The position numbers and the translations under genes are program-made. 64,000 nucleotides of DNA. Source: Rhizobiales bacterium IMCC20636. GTDB taxonomy: Bacteria; Pseudomonadota; Alphaproteobacteria; Rhizobiales; GCA-2746425. How positions within the stretch are numbered: position 1 is the stretch's first letter; each line of letters opens with the position of its first letter. The DNA lies in NCBI GenBank assembly GCA_016865015.1, contig CP018226.1:3875001-3939000 (forward strand). Reading direction: 5' to 3'. The notes under the pieces were generated by a model. It searched no databases, was not told where the DNA came from, and saw nothing but the letters and a program-made list of their open reading frames with translations. Below, in pieces: positions 38,405 through 46,722 of the stretch.

Positions 38405-38441
38405 ACGGCGTTTCAATTTCAATTGAAACGCCGTTTTTTTT
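38405..38441 (+). terminator. Intrinsic terminator of katG
   Basis: ACGGCGTTTCAATT at 38405-38418 pairs with AATTGAAACGCCGT at 38421-38434, followed by seven further T. A strong stem plus T-run on the plus strand, 80 nt after the katG stop. It is not bidirectional. Confidence 0.93.
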
Positions 38442-38460
38442 AACACGCACTTGGCATGGT

Positions 38461-39351
38461 TTATTCTGCCAAGCTGGCTTTCAGATAATCGAGGAAGGTT
38501 CGCCGGGCGAGCGTGCTGTAGTCATCCATCCGATGCACAGATGCTATTTTTACATTTGGAAACAGGTGTGAAACGTCGCGCGAGACCAAAGGCCTGTCCC
38601 GCTCAGGATCAAAGGTCGGTGTGGCAACAATGGCAACGCCAAGACCGTTTGCAGCATAGGTTTTCATGACATCCGGATTGCTGGTTGTCACAGCATAGTT
38701 GGGACTGAGGCCGTGTCTGTCGAAGGTTTCGCGCAGGGAGACTGTTGGCGTTTCAAACGCGATGATCGGTTCCGTTGAAATCATCTCAAGGGTGATTTCA
38801 CTTGTGGTGAACAGGGGGCAATCGGGAGTTCCAATCAACAGGCGCGTCCATTCCAGCAGGATGTCCGTTGCAAGATTTCCCGGTGGTTCCAAGCCAATTG
38901 GTGCAATTGCAAAATCGCACTGGCCAAGCCGCACGGCATCGATGGCCTTGTATGATTCCTCAACCTGAATGCGCAGATGCACATTCGGATGCCGCAGCGT
39001 GAACTTCTTGACTGTTGATGTCAGCAGATAATGTGCAAGGGTCGGCGTTGTTGCGAGAGACAACGTTTCCCGTTCCAGCGTACTGGCTTCCTGCCCTATT
39101 TTTTCGATGCTGCTGATATCCTGAAGCACGCGTTCAGCATGATGCAGAATTTTCTCCCCTTCTGGCGTCAACCCGGACAGGCGTTTGCCGGTCCGAATGA
39201 AGATTTTACGGGTGAGCGTATCTTCCAGTGATTTCAAGTGTTTGCTGATGACGGACTGGGATGTGTTCAGCTTTATAGCAGCCTTCGAAACATGAAACCC
39301 CTGCCTGCTTATCTCGACAATGGCCTGAAGTTGTTTCAGTGAATACCGCAC
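38461..39351 (-). CDS. LysR-family transcriptional regulator (CysB-like length and motif)
   Basis: 296-aa regulator with the helix-turn-helix GFHVSKAAIKLNTSQSVISKHL and a LysR substrate-binding domain. The N-terminus MRYSLKQLQAIVEISRQGFHVSKAA resembles CysB/Cbl-type LysR proteins (quoted over two overlapping pieces). It is divergent from the beta-propeller and tctCBA genes, with 115 nt between its start and the next ATG, and is the obvious candidate regulator of that module. Effector unknown. Confidence 0.88.
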   Translation of the reverse strand: MRYSLKQLQAIVEISRQGFHVSKAAIKLNTSQSVISKHLKSLEDTLTRKIFIRTGKRLSGLTPEGEKILHHAERVLQDISSIEKIGQEASTLERETLSLATTPTLAHYLLTSTVKKFTLRHPNVHLRIQVEESYKAIDAVRLGQCDFAIAPIGLEPPGNLATDILLEWTRLLIGTPDCPLFTTSEITLEMISTEPIIAFETPTVSLRETFDRHGLSPNYAVTTSNPDVMKTYAANGLGVAIVATPTFDPERDRPLVSRDVSHLFPNVKIASVHRMDDYSTLARRTFLDYLKASLAE

Positions 39352-39466
39352 ATCAATAGTCCATTTTAGAATACAATATGAGAATTATATATTTGAATAG
39401 GAATAAAGCAACTGCAAGGCTGTGACCGAAATCAAGCCGGATGGGGAGTTCGGCACGAGGGGGAAC

Positions 39467-40480
39467 ATGGCAATCGCGAACAAGCAACACAGTTCATTCT
39501 CCGCTTCAGAACTTGAAGCGGTGAACAATCCAACCGGGCGCAATGGTCTTATCGGTATCGATAAGGTTGGTGATGCGATTTTGTTTTTTGATCCGGTCAG
39601 TCTTGAGACACAAAAAATCATTCCCCAGAAAAACCACCATGAACTGGCTGTTACGCCAGATCATAAATTTGCCTTTGTCTCGGAGCTGGGCAAGTTTTTT
39701 GCTGGGAACTTCATTGAATCTGGCGCGCATATAAGTCTGGTCGATCTGCAAGCCCAAACCGTTGTGCGTCGCATTCCCACTGGTGCCTTCAAAGGTCCGC
39801 ATGCCATGCGCTTTGATGCCAATGGCGATCTTTGGCTGATCTTTGAAGAAACCGGCGAACTGGGCCGGATTGATACCGGCTCCATGGAGTTGGTTGAAAC
39901 CTGTGTCATTGGCGCGGCCGGAAAGCGTGCGCCCTTTATTGAAGTGACGCCGGATGGCAAGCGTATTTATGTTTCCTGCAAGCTTGGCAACATTCTGGTG
40001 TTTGATATCGCATCAAGACAGGTCGTAGCGGAGATTCAGGTGCCGAAAGGGACGGAAGGCATTGCCATATCCCCCGGAGGGGACCGGTTTTATGCTGCGG
40101 ACAACAGCCAGCAGGATTTGCTGGAAATCGACACTGCCTCCAATGAAATCATTCGGGTCATACCCTTGAAAGGCGCGGTTCTCAGCAGCCCCAAAACAAG
40201 CCGGTTGATCCGGTTGCGTTTCTCACCTGATGGCAAATATCTGGTGAGTACGAATTACGTTTCCGGCGTGATGCATATTCATGATGCGCAAGACCCGGAA
40301 GACCATGTCATGGTTCCAATTGCCAAGGGACCACAGGGCATTGCCTTTGACCCGGATGGTGAGCACACGCTGATCTCAAATCATGATTGCGGCCTGTTTA
40401 CGCGCGTCCATCTGGCTAGCCAGAAGGCAGTGACCTGTGTGGCTGCAGGCAAGGGAATCGAGACACTTACATATTTCTAA
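39467..40480 (+). CDS. YncE-like beta-propeller protein
   Basis: 337-aa protein made of repeated blades such as NHHELAVTPDHKFAFVSELG, KRAPFIEVTPDGKRIYVSCK, GTEGIAISPGGDRFYAADNS and KGPQGIAFDPDGEHTLISNH, typical of YVTN/lactonase-type propellers. No signal peptide is visible, so it may be cytoplasmic; a lactonase-like activity on a sugar acid lactone is possible but no catalytic set is certain. I chose the ATG at 39467 after AGGGGGAAC; a GTG at 39422 is in frame. First gene of the tct module. Confidence 0.7.
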   Translation: MAIANKQHSSFSASELEAVNNPTGRNGLIGIDKVGDAILFFDPVSLETQKIIPQKNHHELAVTPDHKFAFVSELGKFFAGNFIESGAHISLVDLQAQTVVRRIPTGAFKGPHAMRFDANGDLWLIFEETGELGRIDTGSMELVETCVIGAAGKRAPFIEVTPDGKRIYVSCKLGNILVFDIASRQVVAEIQVPKGTEGIAISPGGDRFYAADNSQQDLLEIDTASNEIIRVIPLKGAVLSSPKTSRLIRLRFSPDGKYLVSTNYVSGVMHIHDAQDPEDHVMVPIAKGPQGIAFDPDGEHTLISNHDCGLFTRVHLASQKAVTCVAAGKGIETLTYF

Positions 40481-40519
40481 AGCAGAACAGATATTTGGTA
40501 AAAACGGGAGGATATTGCC

Positions 40520-41494
40520 ATGAGATTTTCGAAACTGAACAGACGCACCTTTGGGGCTATGGCCATTGGCGCTATTGGTTTGTCACTGACAGCCATGCCA
40601 ACGCCAGCAGCAGCTCAATCTTATCCGGAAAAGCCGATTAACATCATTGTGCCAACGGGGCCTGGCAGCCTGGTTGATATTCTGGCGCGCCTTGTGGGTG
40701 ACGGCATGACGGAAAATTGGGGCCAGCAGGTCATCGTCAAGAATATTGGTGGTGCTGGCGGCTCTATCGGAGCTGCCAAGATTGCAACGGCCGAGGCCGA
40801 TGGCTACACGCTTGGCTTTGTCCCGGCCAACCTGACGACCCATCCTTACCTCTACAAGATCAAATATGATGTGCAGGCAGACTTTGATCCCGTGATCCGG
40901 GTCGCAGGTGCATCCATGGTGCATTATGTGAACAATGAACTTGGCATATCGACGGAAGAGGAATTCATCGATTACGCCAAAGCCAATCCCGGCAAGTTGA
41001 CATTTGCAACGGCAGGCCTTGGCAGTGCTGCCAATCTGGCATCGGAACTGTTCCAGACCAAAACCGGTGTGAGCATGAAAGCCGTTCCCTACAAGAAGCT
41101 CAATCTTGGCGTTCTGGATGTTGTGGCCGGCCGGGTTTCCACTGTGTTTGTCTCTGCAGCGCAGGGCATGCAATTTGTCCGTGATGGCAAGTTGACGGCA
41201 TTAGGCATCACCGGTCTGACACCCAATCCAGGTGCGCCCGAGTTGAAACCAATCGCGGAACTTGGCGTTCCCGGATATGAATTCAAATCCTGGTTCGGCT
41301 TCATTACACCATCGGGTGTCCCATCGGACATCATTGCAAAGCTCAATGCGGAAGTTCTCCGTCAGACAAAGACCGAGGCATTTCAGCAGGCACTTTCCAA
41401 GGCCGGACTGGAACTGATTGCTGGCTCTCCTGAAGAGTTTGCCGATGTGATCGATGCCGAGCTTGCAAACTGGAAAGGTATTCTTTCCAAGTAA
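40520..41494 (+). CDS. tctC: Tripartite tricarboxylate transporter substrate-binding protein TctC (Bug family)
   Basis: 324-aa periplasmic receptor. The signal contains NRRTFGAMAIGAIGLSLTAM, with a twin-arginine-like RRTF followed by a hydrophobic core, ending near AAAQ/SYP. The mature part starts YPEKPINIIVPTGPGSLVDILARL and has the Bug-family FVPANLTTHPYLYKI and NPGKLTFATAGLGSAANLAS. ACGGGAGGATATTGCC precedes the ATG. Bug receptors bind carboxylates; the ligand is unknown. Confidence 0.9.
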   Translation: MRFSKLNRRTFGAMAIGAIGLSLTAMPTPAAAQSYPEKPINIIVPTGPGSLVDILARLVGDGMTENWGQQVIVKNIGGAGGSIGAAKIATAEADGYTLGFVPANLTTHPYLYKIKYDVQADFDPVIRVAGASMVHYVNNELGISTEEEFIDYAKANPGKLTFATAGLGSAANLASELFQTKTGVSMKAVPYKKLNLGVLDVVAGRVSTVFVSAAQGMQFVRDGKLTALGITGLTPNPGAPELKPIAELGVPGYEFKSWFGFITPSGVPSDIIAKLNAEVLRQTKTEAFQQALSKAGLELIAGSPEEFADVIDAELANWKGILSK

Positions 41495-41512
41495 TCACGC
41501 TGTATGATGCTA

Positions 41513-41542
41513 CAAGGGCCTGCATTAAAATGCAGGCCCTTG
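41513..41542 (+). terminator. Intra-operon hairpin between tctC and tctB
   Basis: CAAGGGCCTGCAT and ATGCAGGCCCTTG form a perfect 13-bp stem around TAAA, 19 nt after the tctC stop. There is no T-run after it, so it more likely protects the tctC mRNA end or partly attenuates than terminates fully. Confidence 0.65.
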
Positions 41543-41573
41543 CTGACTTTCACCAACACTGGGGGGGCTCGCG

Positions 41574-42017
41574 GTGAAGTTACTGACCGACAAGGATTTC
41601 GGATCTGGCCTGCTGTTCGTTCTGGCTGGCATCGCAGGTCTGGTCCTGACATCCAGCTTCGAATTTGGCTCCACCGCAGAGCCCGGACCCGGGTTTTTTC
41701 CGGTCGTGCTTTCCACAATTCTCGTTCTGATTGGCATTGCGGTGGCGCTGGGTGTCTTGCTGCGTGACGCCAATCCGATCTCGGCTGTTGCAGTCAGGCC
41801 CTTTGTGCTGATCACCTGCGCAGTCATCGTATTTGCTTTGTGTATCGAGCGCTTTGGTCTGATGCCATCTGTCTTTGTAGCAGCCATTGTTGCCAGCTTT
41901 GCACGCGCCAATTATGGCTGGTCTCATCGCATTCTGGCCGCCACAGGTCTTGCCGTTTTCAGCGCGCTCCTGTTCATTGGCGCATTGAATTTGCCTGTCG
42001 CTCTCTGGTCGTTTTGA
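41574..42017 (+). CDS. tctB: Tripartite tricarboxylate transporter small membrane subunit TctB
   Basis: 147-aa protein with four hydrophobic segments. STAEPGPGFFPVVLSTILVLIGIAVAL is the family signature (in part). It starts at a GTG at 41574 with a run of seven G shortly before it. Between tctC and tctA, as in all such operons. Confidence 0.9.
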   Translation: MKLLTDKDFGSGLLFVLAGIAGLVLTSSFEFGSTAEPGPGFFPVVLSTILVLIGIAVALGVLLRDANPISAVAVRPFVLITCAVIVFALCIERFGLMPSVFVAAIVASFARANYGWSHRILAATGLAVFSALLFIGALNLPVALWSF

Positions 42018-42027
42018 GGAGCGTGAC

Positions 42028-43533
42028 ATGGAACTGATCAACAATCTGAGCCTTGGGTTCAGTGCTGTCCTGACCGGCCAGAATCTGCTGTTTTCCTTTT
42101 TTGGCGTTCTGCTGGGAACGCTTATCGGTGTCCTTCCCGGTCTTGGCCCACTGGTGGCCATTGCTGTCTTGTTGCCCTTCACATTCGGGCTGGATCCGGT
42201 GTCTTCCATGATCATGCTGGCCGGGATTTTTTACGGCGCGCAATATGGCGGTTCCACAACAGCCATTCTGATCAATTTGCCAGGGGAAGCCTCTTCCATT
42301 GTGACAACGCTGGACGGGCATGAAATGGCCAAGCGCGGTGAAGCGGGCAAGGCGCTGGCAACGGCGGCCATTGGCTCATTTTTTGCCGGATGTGTGGCGA
42401 CGGTACTGATTGGCGTGTTTGCGCCGCCCCTTGCAGAACTGGCCTTTCAGTTTGGCCCTGCTGAATATTTTTCGCTGATGGTTTGCGGCCTGATCGTCTC
42501 TGTCGTGCTGGCAAACGGGTCTGTCCTGAAAGCCATCGGCATGATGGTGTTTGGTCTGTTGCTGGGCCTGATCGGCACAGATGAAATGACCGGTCTTCAG
42601 CGTATGACACTGGACATTCCGGAACTGTCAGACGGGTTGAGTGTTGCGGCCATTGCCATGGGCATATTCGGCCTTGGCGAGATCATGCGTAATCTGGAAG
42701 ACACCAGCAAACGTGAATTCAGCGTGGCAAAAATTACAAGTCTGATGCCAACGCGGGAGGATATGAAACTCATTTTTGCACCCATGGTGCGCGGCACCTT
42801 TCTGGGCTCCTTTCTGGGCGTGTTACCGGGCGGTGGAGCCCTGCTTGCGTCCTTCTCAGCCTATGCGCTGGAGAAGAAAATTGCCAAGGATCCCAGCGCC
42901 TTCGGCAAAGGTGCCATTCAGGGCGTGGCGGCGCCTGAATCAGCCAACAATGCCGGCGCACAAACCTCCTTCATTCCCATGCTGACCCTTGGCATTCCCT
43001 CCAATCCGGTGATGGCGCTGATGATCAGCGCTCTGATCATACAGGGCATTGAACCCGGCCCTGCGGTGATCAATGATCACCCGGAACTGTTCTGGGGTAT
43101 CATTGCTTCCATGTGGATCGGCAATCTGATGCTGCTGGTTCTCAACCTGCCGCTGGTGGGGCTGTGGGTAAAACTTGTGTCCATCCCTTACAAATTCCTG
43201 TTTCCGATTGTGATCGTGTTTGCCTGTGTGGGTGTTTTCAGCATCAACAACACTGCATTTGCCGTGCTCACCATGGCTGCCTTTGGTGTTCTGGGATATG
43301 TGCTGAAAAAACTGGAATGCGAGGCAGCTCCCATGATTCTGGGCTTTATCCTTGGCCCGATGATGGAAGGGCATATGCAGCGCGCTTTGTTGATCTCGGG
43401 TGGTGAGGTGTCCATCTTTGTGCGCGAACCGATCAGCGCCGGACTTCTGGCGGTTGCGGCCATTGCTTTGATTGCTGCAGTTCTGCCATCGGTGAGGCAG
43501 ACACGGAAAATTGCGCTGGTGGAGGAGGATTGA
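42028..43533 (+). CDS. tctA: Tripartite tricarboxylate transporter large membrane subunit TctA
   Basis: 501-aa membrane protein with about twelve helices. GVLPGLGPLVAIAVLLPFTF, FYGAQYGGSTTAILINLPGE and a second GVLPGGGALLASFSAY show the duplicated TctA motif, and LGIPSNPVMALMISALIIQG follows. Seven codons of spacing or less separate it from tctB; GAGGAGCGTGAC precedes the ATG. It forms the ion-coupled channel. Confidence 0.94.
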   Translation: MELINNLSLGFSAVLTGQNLLFSFFGVLLGTLIGVLPGLGPLVAIAVLLPFTFGLDPVSSMIMLAGIFYGAQYGGSTTAILINLPGEASSIVTTLDGHEMAKRGEAGKALATAAIGSFFAGCVATVLIGVFAPPLAELAFQFGPAEYFSLMVCGLIVSVVLANGSVLKAIGMMVFGLLLGLIGTDEMTGLQRMTLDIPELSDGLSVAAIAMGIFGLGEIMRNLEDTSKREFSVAKITSLMPTREDMKLIFAPMVRGTFLGSFLGVLPGGGALLASFSAYALEKKIAKDPSAFGKGAIQGVAAPESANNAGAQTSFIPMLTLGIPSNPVMALMISALIIQGIEPGPAVINDHPELFWGIIASMWIGNLMLLVLNLPLVGLWVKLVSIPYKFLFPIVIVFACVGVFSINNTAFAVLTMAAFGVLGYVLKKLECEAAPMILGFILGPMMEGHMQRALLISGGEVSIFVREPISAGLLAVAAIALIAAVLPSVRQTRKIALVEED

Positions 43534-43591
43534 CTGAGGCGGCAAAAACCGCCTTCATTCTGCTCACCTTTCTGCAGTTTTCTGGTAAATT

Positions 43592-43626
43592 CAACCGCAC
43601 CGTCTGAACTCCAGACGGTGCGGTTG
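43592..43626 (+). terminator. Strong hairpin after tctA
   Basis: CAACCGCACCGTCTG at 43592-43606 pairs perfectly with CAGACGGTGCGGTTG at 43612-43626, a 15-bp stem with a 5-nt loop. No T-run follows, so whether it terminates or only attenuates before the DUF849 gene is open. A weaker stem AGGCGG/CCGCCT lies at 43537-43554. Confidence 0.6.
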
Positions 43627-43662
43627 CCGCAAGCAGCGCGTCACTCTAAAACCGTTTGGTGA

Positions 43663-44490
43663 ATGCCGGACCCGAACCCCTCTTCAGAGCTCTTCCGTCT
43701 TATGACCCTACTCAATTCATTGCCCGATATCATGGTGGCACCCAATGGTGCGCGCCGGACCAAAGCGGACCATCCTGCGATCCCGTTAACCCAGCAGGAA
43801 CTGGTTGAAACCGCCATTGCCTGCCAAGCCGCTGGCGCAGACGGGATACATCTGCATATCAGGGACGCACAAGGTCTGCATCTGCTGGATGCAGCTGGCT
43901 ACGCTCGGTTGCTTGATGCCTTCTCAGCGGCGGTTCCGGATATGTATCTTCAGGTGACATCTGAAGCTGCCGGTCGCTATATGACAGAAGAGCAGATTGC
44001 GGTTGTCCGGGCGCTGAAACCCGACAATGTGTCTGTTGCGCTGAGAGAAATGACCCCTTCACCAGAAGCGTGGCCAACTGCTCAGGCGTTTTATCACTGG
44101 GCAGCGGACAAAGGCGTTTCCATCCAGCACATTCTGTATGCACCCGAAGAGGGTGCGCTGTTCCTCGATGCGTTGAGCGCGGGTAAAATACCAGGCACGC
44201 ATCATTTGCTGCAATTTGTATTAGGCGACTATCAGGGAACCCGCATCAGCCGGCCTGAGGATATTCAGCCTCTGCTGGATCTGTTGGCAGGCGCTGGCAG
44301 CGCCCACACATTCGATTGGATGCTGTGTGCCTTCGGACGCGAAGAAACTGGTTGTTTGACGGAAGCTGCACGACTGGGCGGCAAGGTCCGCGTCGGGTTT
44401 GAAAATTCGCTGTGGAATGCAGACGGATCACTGGCAGGCGACAATGCCGAGCGGGTTCGTGAAGTTGCGCAGTCCATTCACGCGCTGTGA
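43663..44490 (+). CDS. BKACE family (DUF849) beta-keto acid cleavage enzyme
   Basis: 275-aa TIM-barrel zinc enzyme of the family that condenses a beta-keto acid with acetyl-CoA and cleaves it to acetoacetate plus a new CoA ester. APNGARRTKADHPAIPLT, GADGIHLHIRD (two zinc histidines), SVALREMTPSPE and VRVGFENSLW (zinc Glu) are family marks. The ATG at 43663 is used; an ATG at 43702 (MTLLNSLPDIM) begins nearer the conserved domain and may be the real start. It follows tctCBA on the same strand, so its substrate may be what that transporter brings in. Confidence 0.85.
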   Translation: MPDPNPSSELFRLMTLLNSLPDIMVAPNGARRTKADHPAIPLTQQELVETAIACQAAGADGIHLHIRDAQGLHLLDAAGYARLLDAFSAAVPDMYLQVTSEAAGRYMTEEQIAVVRALKPDNVSVALREMTPSPEAWPTAQAFYHWAADKGVSIQHILYAPEEGALFLDALSAGKIPGTHHLLQFVLGDYQGTRISRPEDIQPLLDLLAGAGSAHTFDWMLCAFGREETGCLTEAARLGGKVRVGFENSLWNADGSLAGDNAERVREVAQSIHAL

Positions 44491-44559
44491 TGGCGACATA
44501 ATTATAGTGGACATACGGGCTGAATATAATCCCGTCATGAATGGCACAGGAACAAGGCA

Positions 44560-45522
44560 TTGGCAGGACATCATCACCATCACATAGACCCCGATGCCGG
44601 GGATGCGCGTGTCTTCTGGGCCGTGGTTGTCAATCTGGGTCTGACCGTTGCGCAGATCATCGGCGGCATTCTGTCTGGCAGCCTGGCATTGCTGGCAGAC
44701 GCACTGCATAATTTTTCCGATGCGATTTCACTGATCATCGCGTTTGCGGCACGCAAGATTGCGCGACGACCGGCTGACGAAGCCATGACATTTGGCTATG
44801 GCAGGGCTGAAATCGTGGCTGCGCTGGTCAATTACACAACGCTGATCATTATCGGGCTGTATCTGATTTATGAAGCCATATTACGGTTCTTCGAGCCGCA
44901 GGGAGTGGATGGATGGCTGGTGATCATTATTGCCGGCATCGCTCTGGCAGTGGATATCGTGACGGCGCTTCTGACATTTTCCATGTCCAAGCAGAGTGTC
45001 AATATCCGGGCAGCATTTCTGCACAATGTGGCAGATGCACTGGGCTCCGTCGCTGTCATTTTCGCGGGCACCCTGATCCTTCTGTATGATTGGCGAATGG
45101 TGGACCCAATCATCACACTGATGATTGCCTGCTATATTTTATGGCAATCCTTTGTTGAGATCGGACCTGTGATCCGCATGCTGATGCTTGGCAGCCCGCC
45201 AGATCTTAGTATTCCCGATATCCTGACCGAACTCCGATCCATGGATGGTGTAGCAGGCATTCACCATCTGCATCTGTGGCAGATGCAGGAACATGAGACA
45301 GCCCTCAATGCGCATCTGGTTGTCTCACAAGGCGCATGGGGACATGCCGATGCGATCAAGATGGCAGCGAAGGATTTGCTTCAAACCAGGTTTGATATTG
45401 CGCATGCAACGCTGGAAATCGAATGCTCGATACATGCCTGCGTCGATGCCAAGGTGGTTGGCCATGAGGTTGCCGTTGATACTGGTGAGACGCATGACCA
45501 TGCGCACCAGGAACACGCCTGA
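44560..45522 (+). CDS. Cation diffusion facilitator (CDF) metal exporter
   Basis: 320-aa transporter with six membrane helices and a cytoplasmic C-terminal domain. LLADALHNFSDA in helix 2 and FLHNVADALGS in helix 5 give the paired metal-binding His/Asp sets of the CzcD/ZitB group, pointing to zinc (perhaps cobalt or cadmium) efflux driven by protons. It begins at a TTG with AGGAACAAGGCA before it, immediately giving MAGHHHHHID, a natural five-His tip; the C-terminus also has HDHAHQEH. Confidence 0.88.
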   Translation: MAGHHHHHIDPDAGDARVFWAVVVNLGLTVAQIIGGILSGSLALLADALHNFSDAISLIIAFAARKIARRPADEAMTFGYGRAEIVAALVNYTTLIIIGLYLIYEAILRFFEPQGVDGWLVIIIAGIALAVDIVTALLTFSMSKQSVNIRAAFLHNVADALGSVAVIFAGTLILLYDWRMVDPIITLMIACYILWQSFVEIGPVIRMLMLGSPPDLSIPDILTELRSMDGVAGIHHLHLWQMQEHETALNAHLVVSQGAWGHADAIKMAAKDLLQTRFDIAHATLEIECSIHACVDAKVVGHEVAVDTGETHDHAHQEHA

Positions 45523-45745
45523 TCCAATAGAACCCAACTGACTATCGACCGTTGCCGCACAATATTCTGAGCCATGTCACAGAGCCGTTTAGTTATTGAT
45601 TTCAGAGCTGAAATCAGCGGTTCTGTTGGATTATGCGAAGCCCCTATTCCGCAGCTTTTGACTGAACTGTCTGCGCTTGCGCCATCCTTCAAGATTTGTG
45701 TGGATATCTTCCGCTTGACTCACTTGTCAGCCCTCCTGTTAAATA

Positions 45746-45760
45746 GAACAAAATAGGAAC
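45746..45760 (+). promoter_or_regulatory. LexA (SOS) box of the imuA-imuB-dnaE2 cassette
   Basis: GAAC-AAAATAG-GAAC is an exact match to the alphaproteobacterial LexA operator GAAC-N7-GAAC. It ends 17 nt before the imuA start codon, so LexA bound here should block the promoter until DNA damage. Confidence 0.9.
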
Positions 45761-45777
45761 ATTTAACAGGAGCGATT

Positions 45778-46722
45778 GTGCATCACGCGACAGCAACAGC
45801 GTTGATTGATCATTTGCATGCGCAGGATCAGATGCGTGTTCAGACCGATTATCAGACGAAATCCGGTATCACATTGCCTGCGGCCCTGAATGCACAACTG
45901 ATTCCTGCCAGCCGGCTGCTGCCCAAAAACAGGACCGTAGCAGAGGATGAACTGGCAGCCTTCTTTGAAGCTGGTCTTCCGTCCGGCAGCCTGCATGAAC
46001 TGCGCTGTGCGCACAGCCGCGATGCCGGAGCACTGGCAGGGTTTGCCCTGACCTTGCTGAGCCGGATGAACACACATGCGCACAAGCCGGTTTTATGGAT
46101 ATGCGCGCCCTTTGCCGACACCAGCAACATGACCCTGTTCCCGCAAGGTCTTGCAAATCTGGGCGTTGATCCTGACCGCCTTGTGATTGTCACCCCACTC
46201 AGTGTGAAACACGCTTTGTGGGCAGCGGATGAGGCTGCCAAATGTACCGATCTGGCCGCCGTCATCCTGCATATTGAGGGGCATCCCGGCGCGCTTGATA
46301 TGACTGCAACACGGCGTTTGAACCTGCGCGCCAGTGAAAGCGGGACATGCGTTATTATTCTGCGGCAAAGCAGTGAGGAGGAAGCCAATGCGGCCATAAC
46401 ACGGTGGTATATCGCGCCACGCCTGTCGTTCCAGTCACAATTGCATGACGGCCTGAAGCCGGATGAAGGCATTGGTCATACAGCTTTTTCCGTTCACCTG
46501 GAGCGGAACCGACAAGGGGCAACCGGGACGGCCTCTGTCACATGGAACCACCAAATCCGAGGCTTTAGCCATGTCCGATATGAAGACCACACCCACGCAG
46601 AGTCACCATCGGCGGCAGAGGTTCCTCAGCATCGCATTCCCCACCCTGCCAACCGACAGGATCAGCCGTCAGATATGGGGCAGATCGTGGCGCTTCCAAC
46701 GCAGTTGGGACGGTCAGGCTGA
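45778..46722 (+). CDS. imuA: ImuA, RecA-like component of the SOS mutasome
   Basis: 314-aa protein, SulA/RecA-fold related. It contains LPSGSLHELRCAHSRDAGAL where RecA has its P-loop (no intact Walker A), KPVLWICAPFADTSN and LVIVTPLSVKHALWAADEA, as in ImuA proteins. Starts at a GTG with ACAGGAGCGATT before it. The last 50 residues overlap the imuB frame. It works with ImuB and DnaE2 in damage-induced mutagenesis. Confidence 0.88.
   Translation: MHHATATALIDHLHAQDQMRVQTDYQTKSGITLPAALNAQLIPASRLLPKNRTVAEDELAAFFEAGLPSGSLHELRCAHSRDAGALAGFALTLLSRMNTHAHKPVLWICAPFADTSNMTLFPQGLANLGVDPDRLVIVTPLSVKHALWAADEAAKCTDLAAVILHIEGHPGALDMTATRRLNLRASESGTCVIILRQSSEEEANAAITRWYIAPRLSFQSQLHDGLKPDEGIGHTAFSVHLERNRQGATGTASVTWNHQIRGFSHVRYEDHTHAESPSAAEVPQHRIPHPANRQDQPSDMGQIVALPTQLGRSG

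Noticed and set aside
45574-45756. 60-codon frame before imuA
   Set aside because: It runs into the LexA box, lacks a ribosome site and has no family resemblance; more likely promoter DNA.
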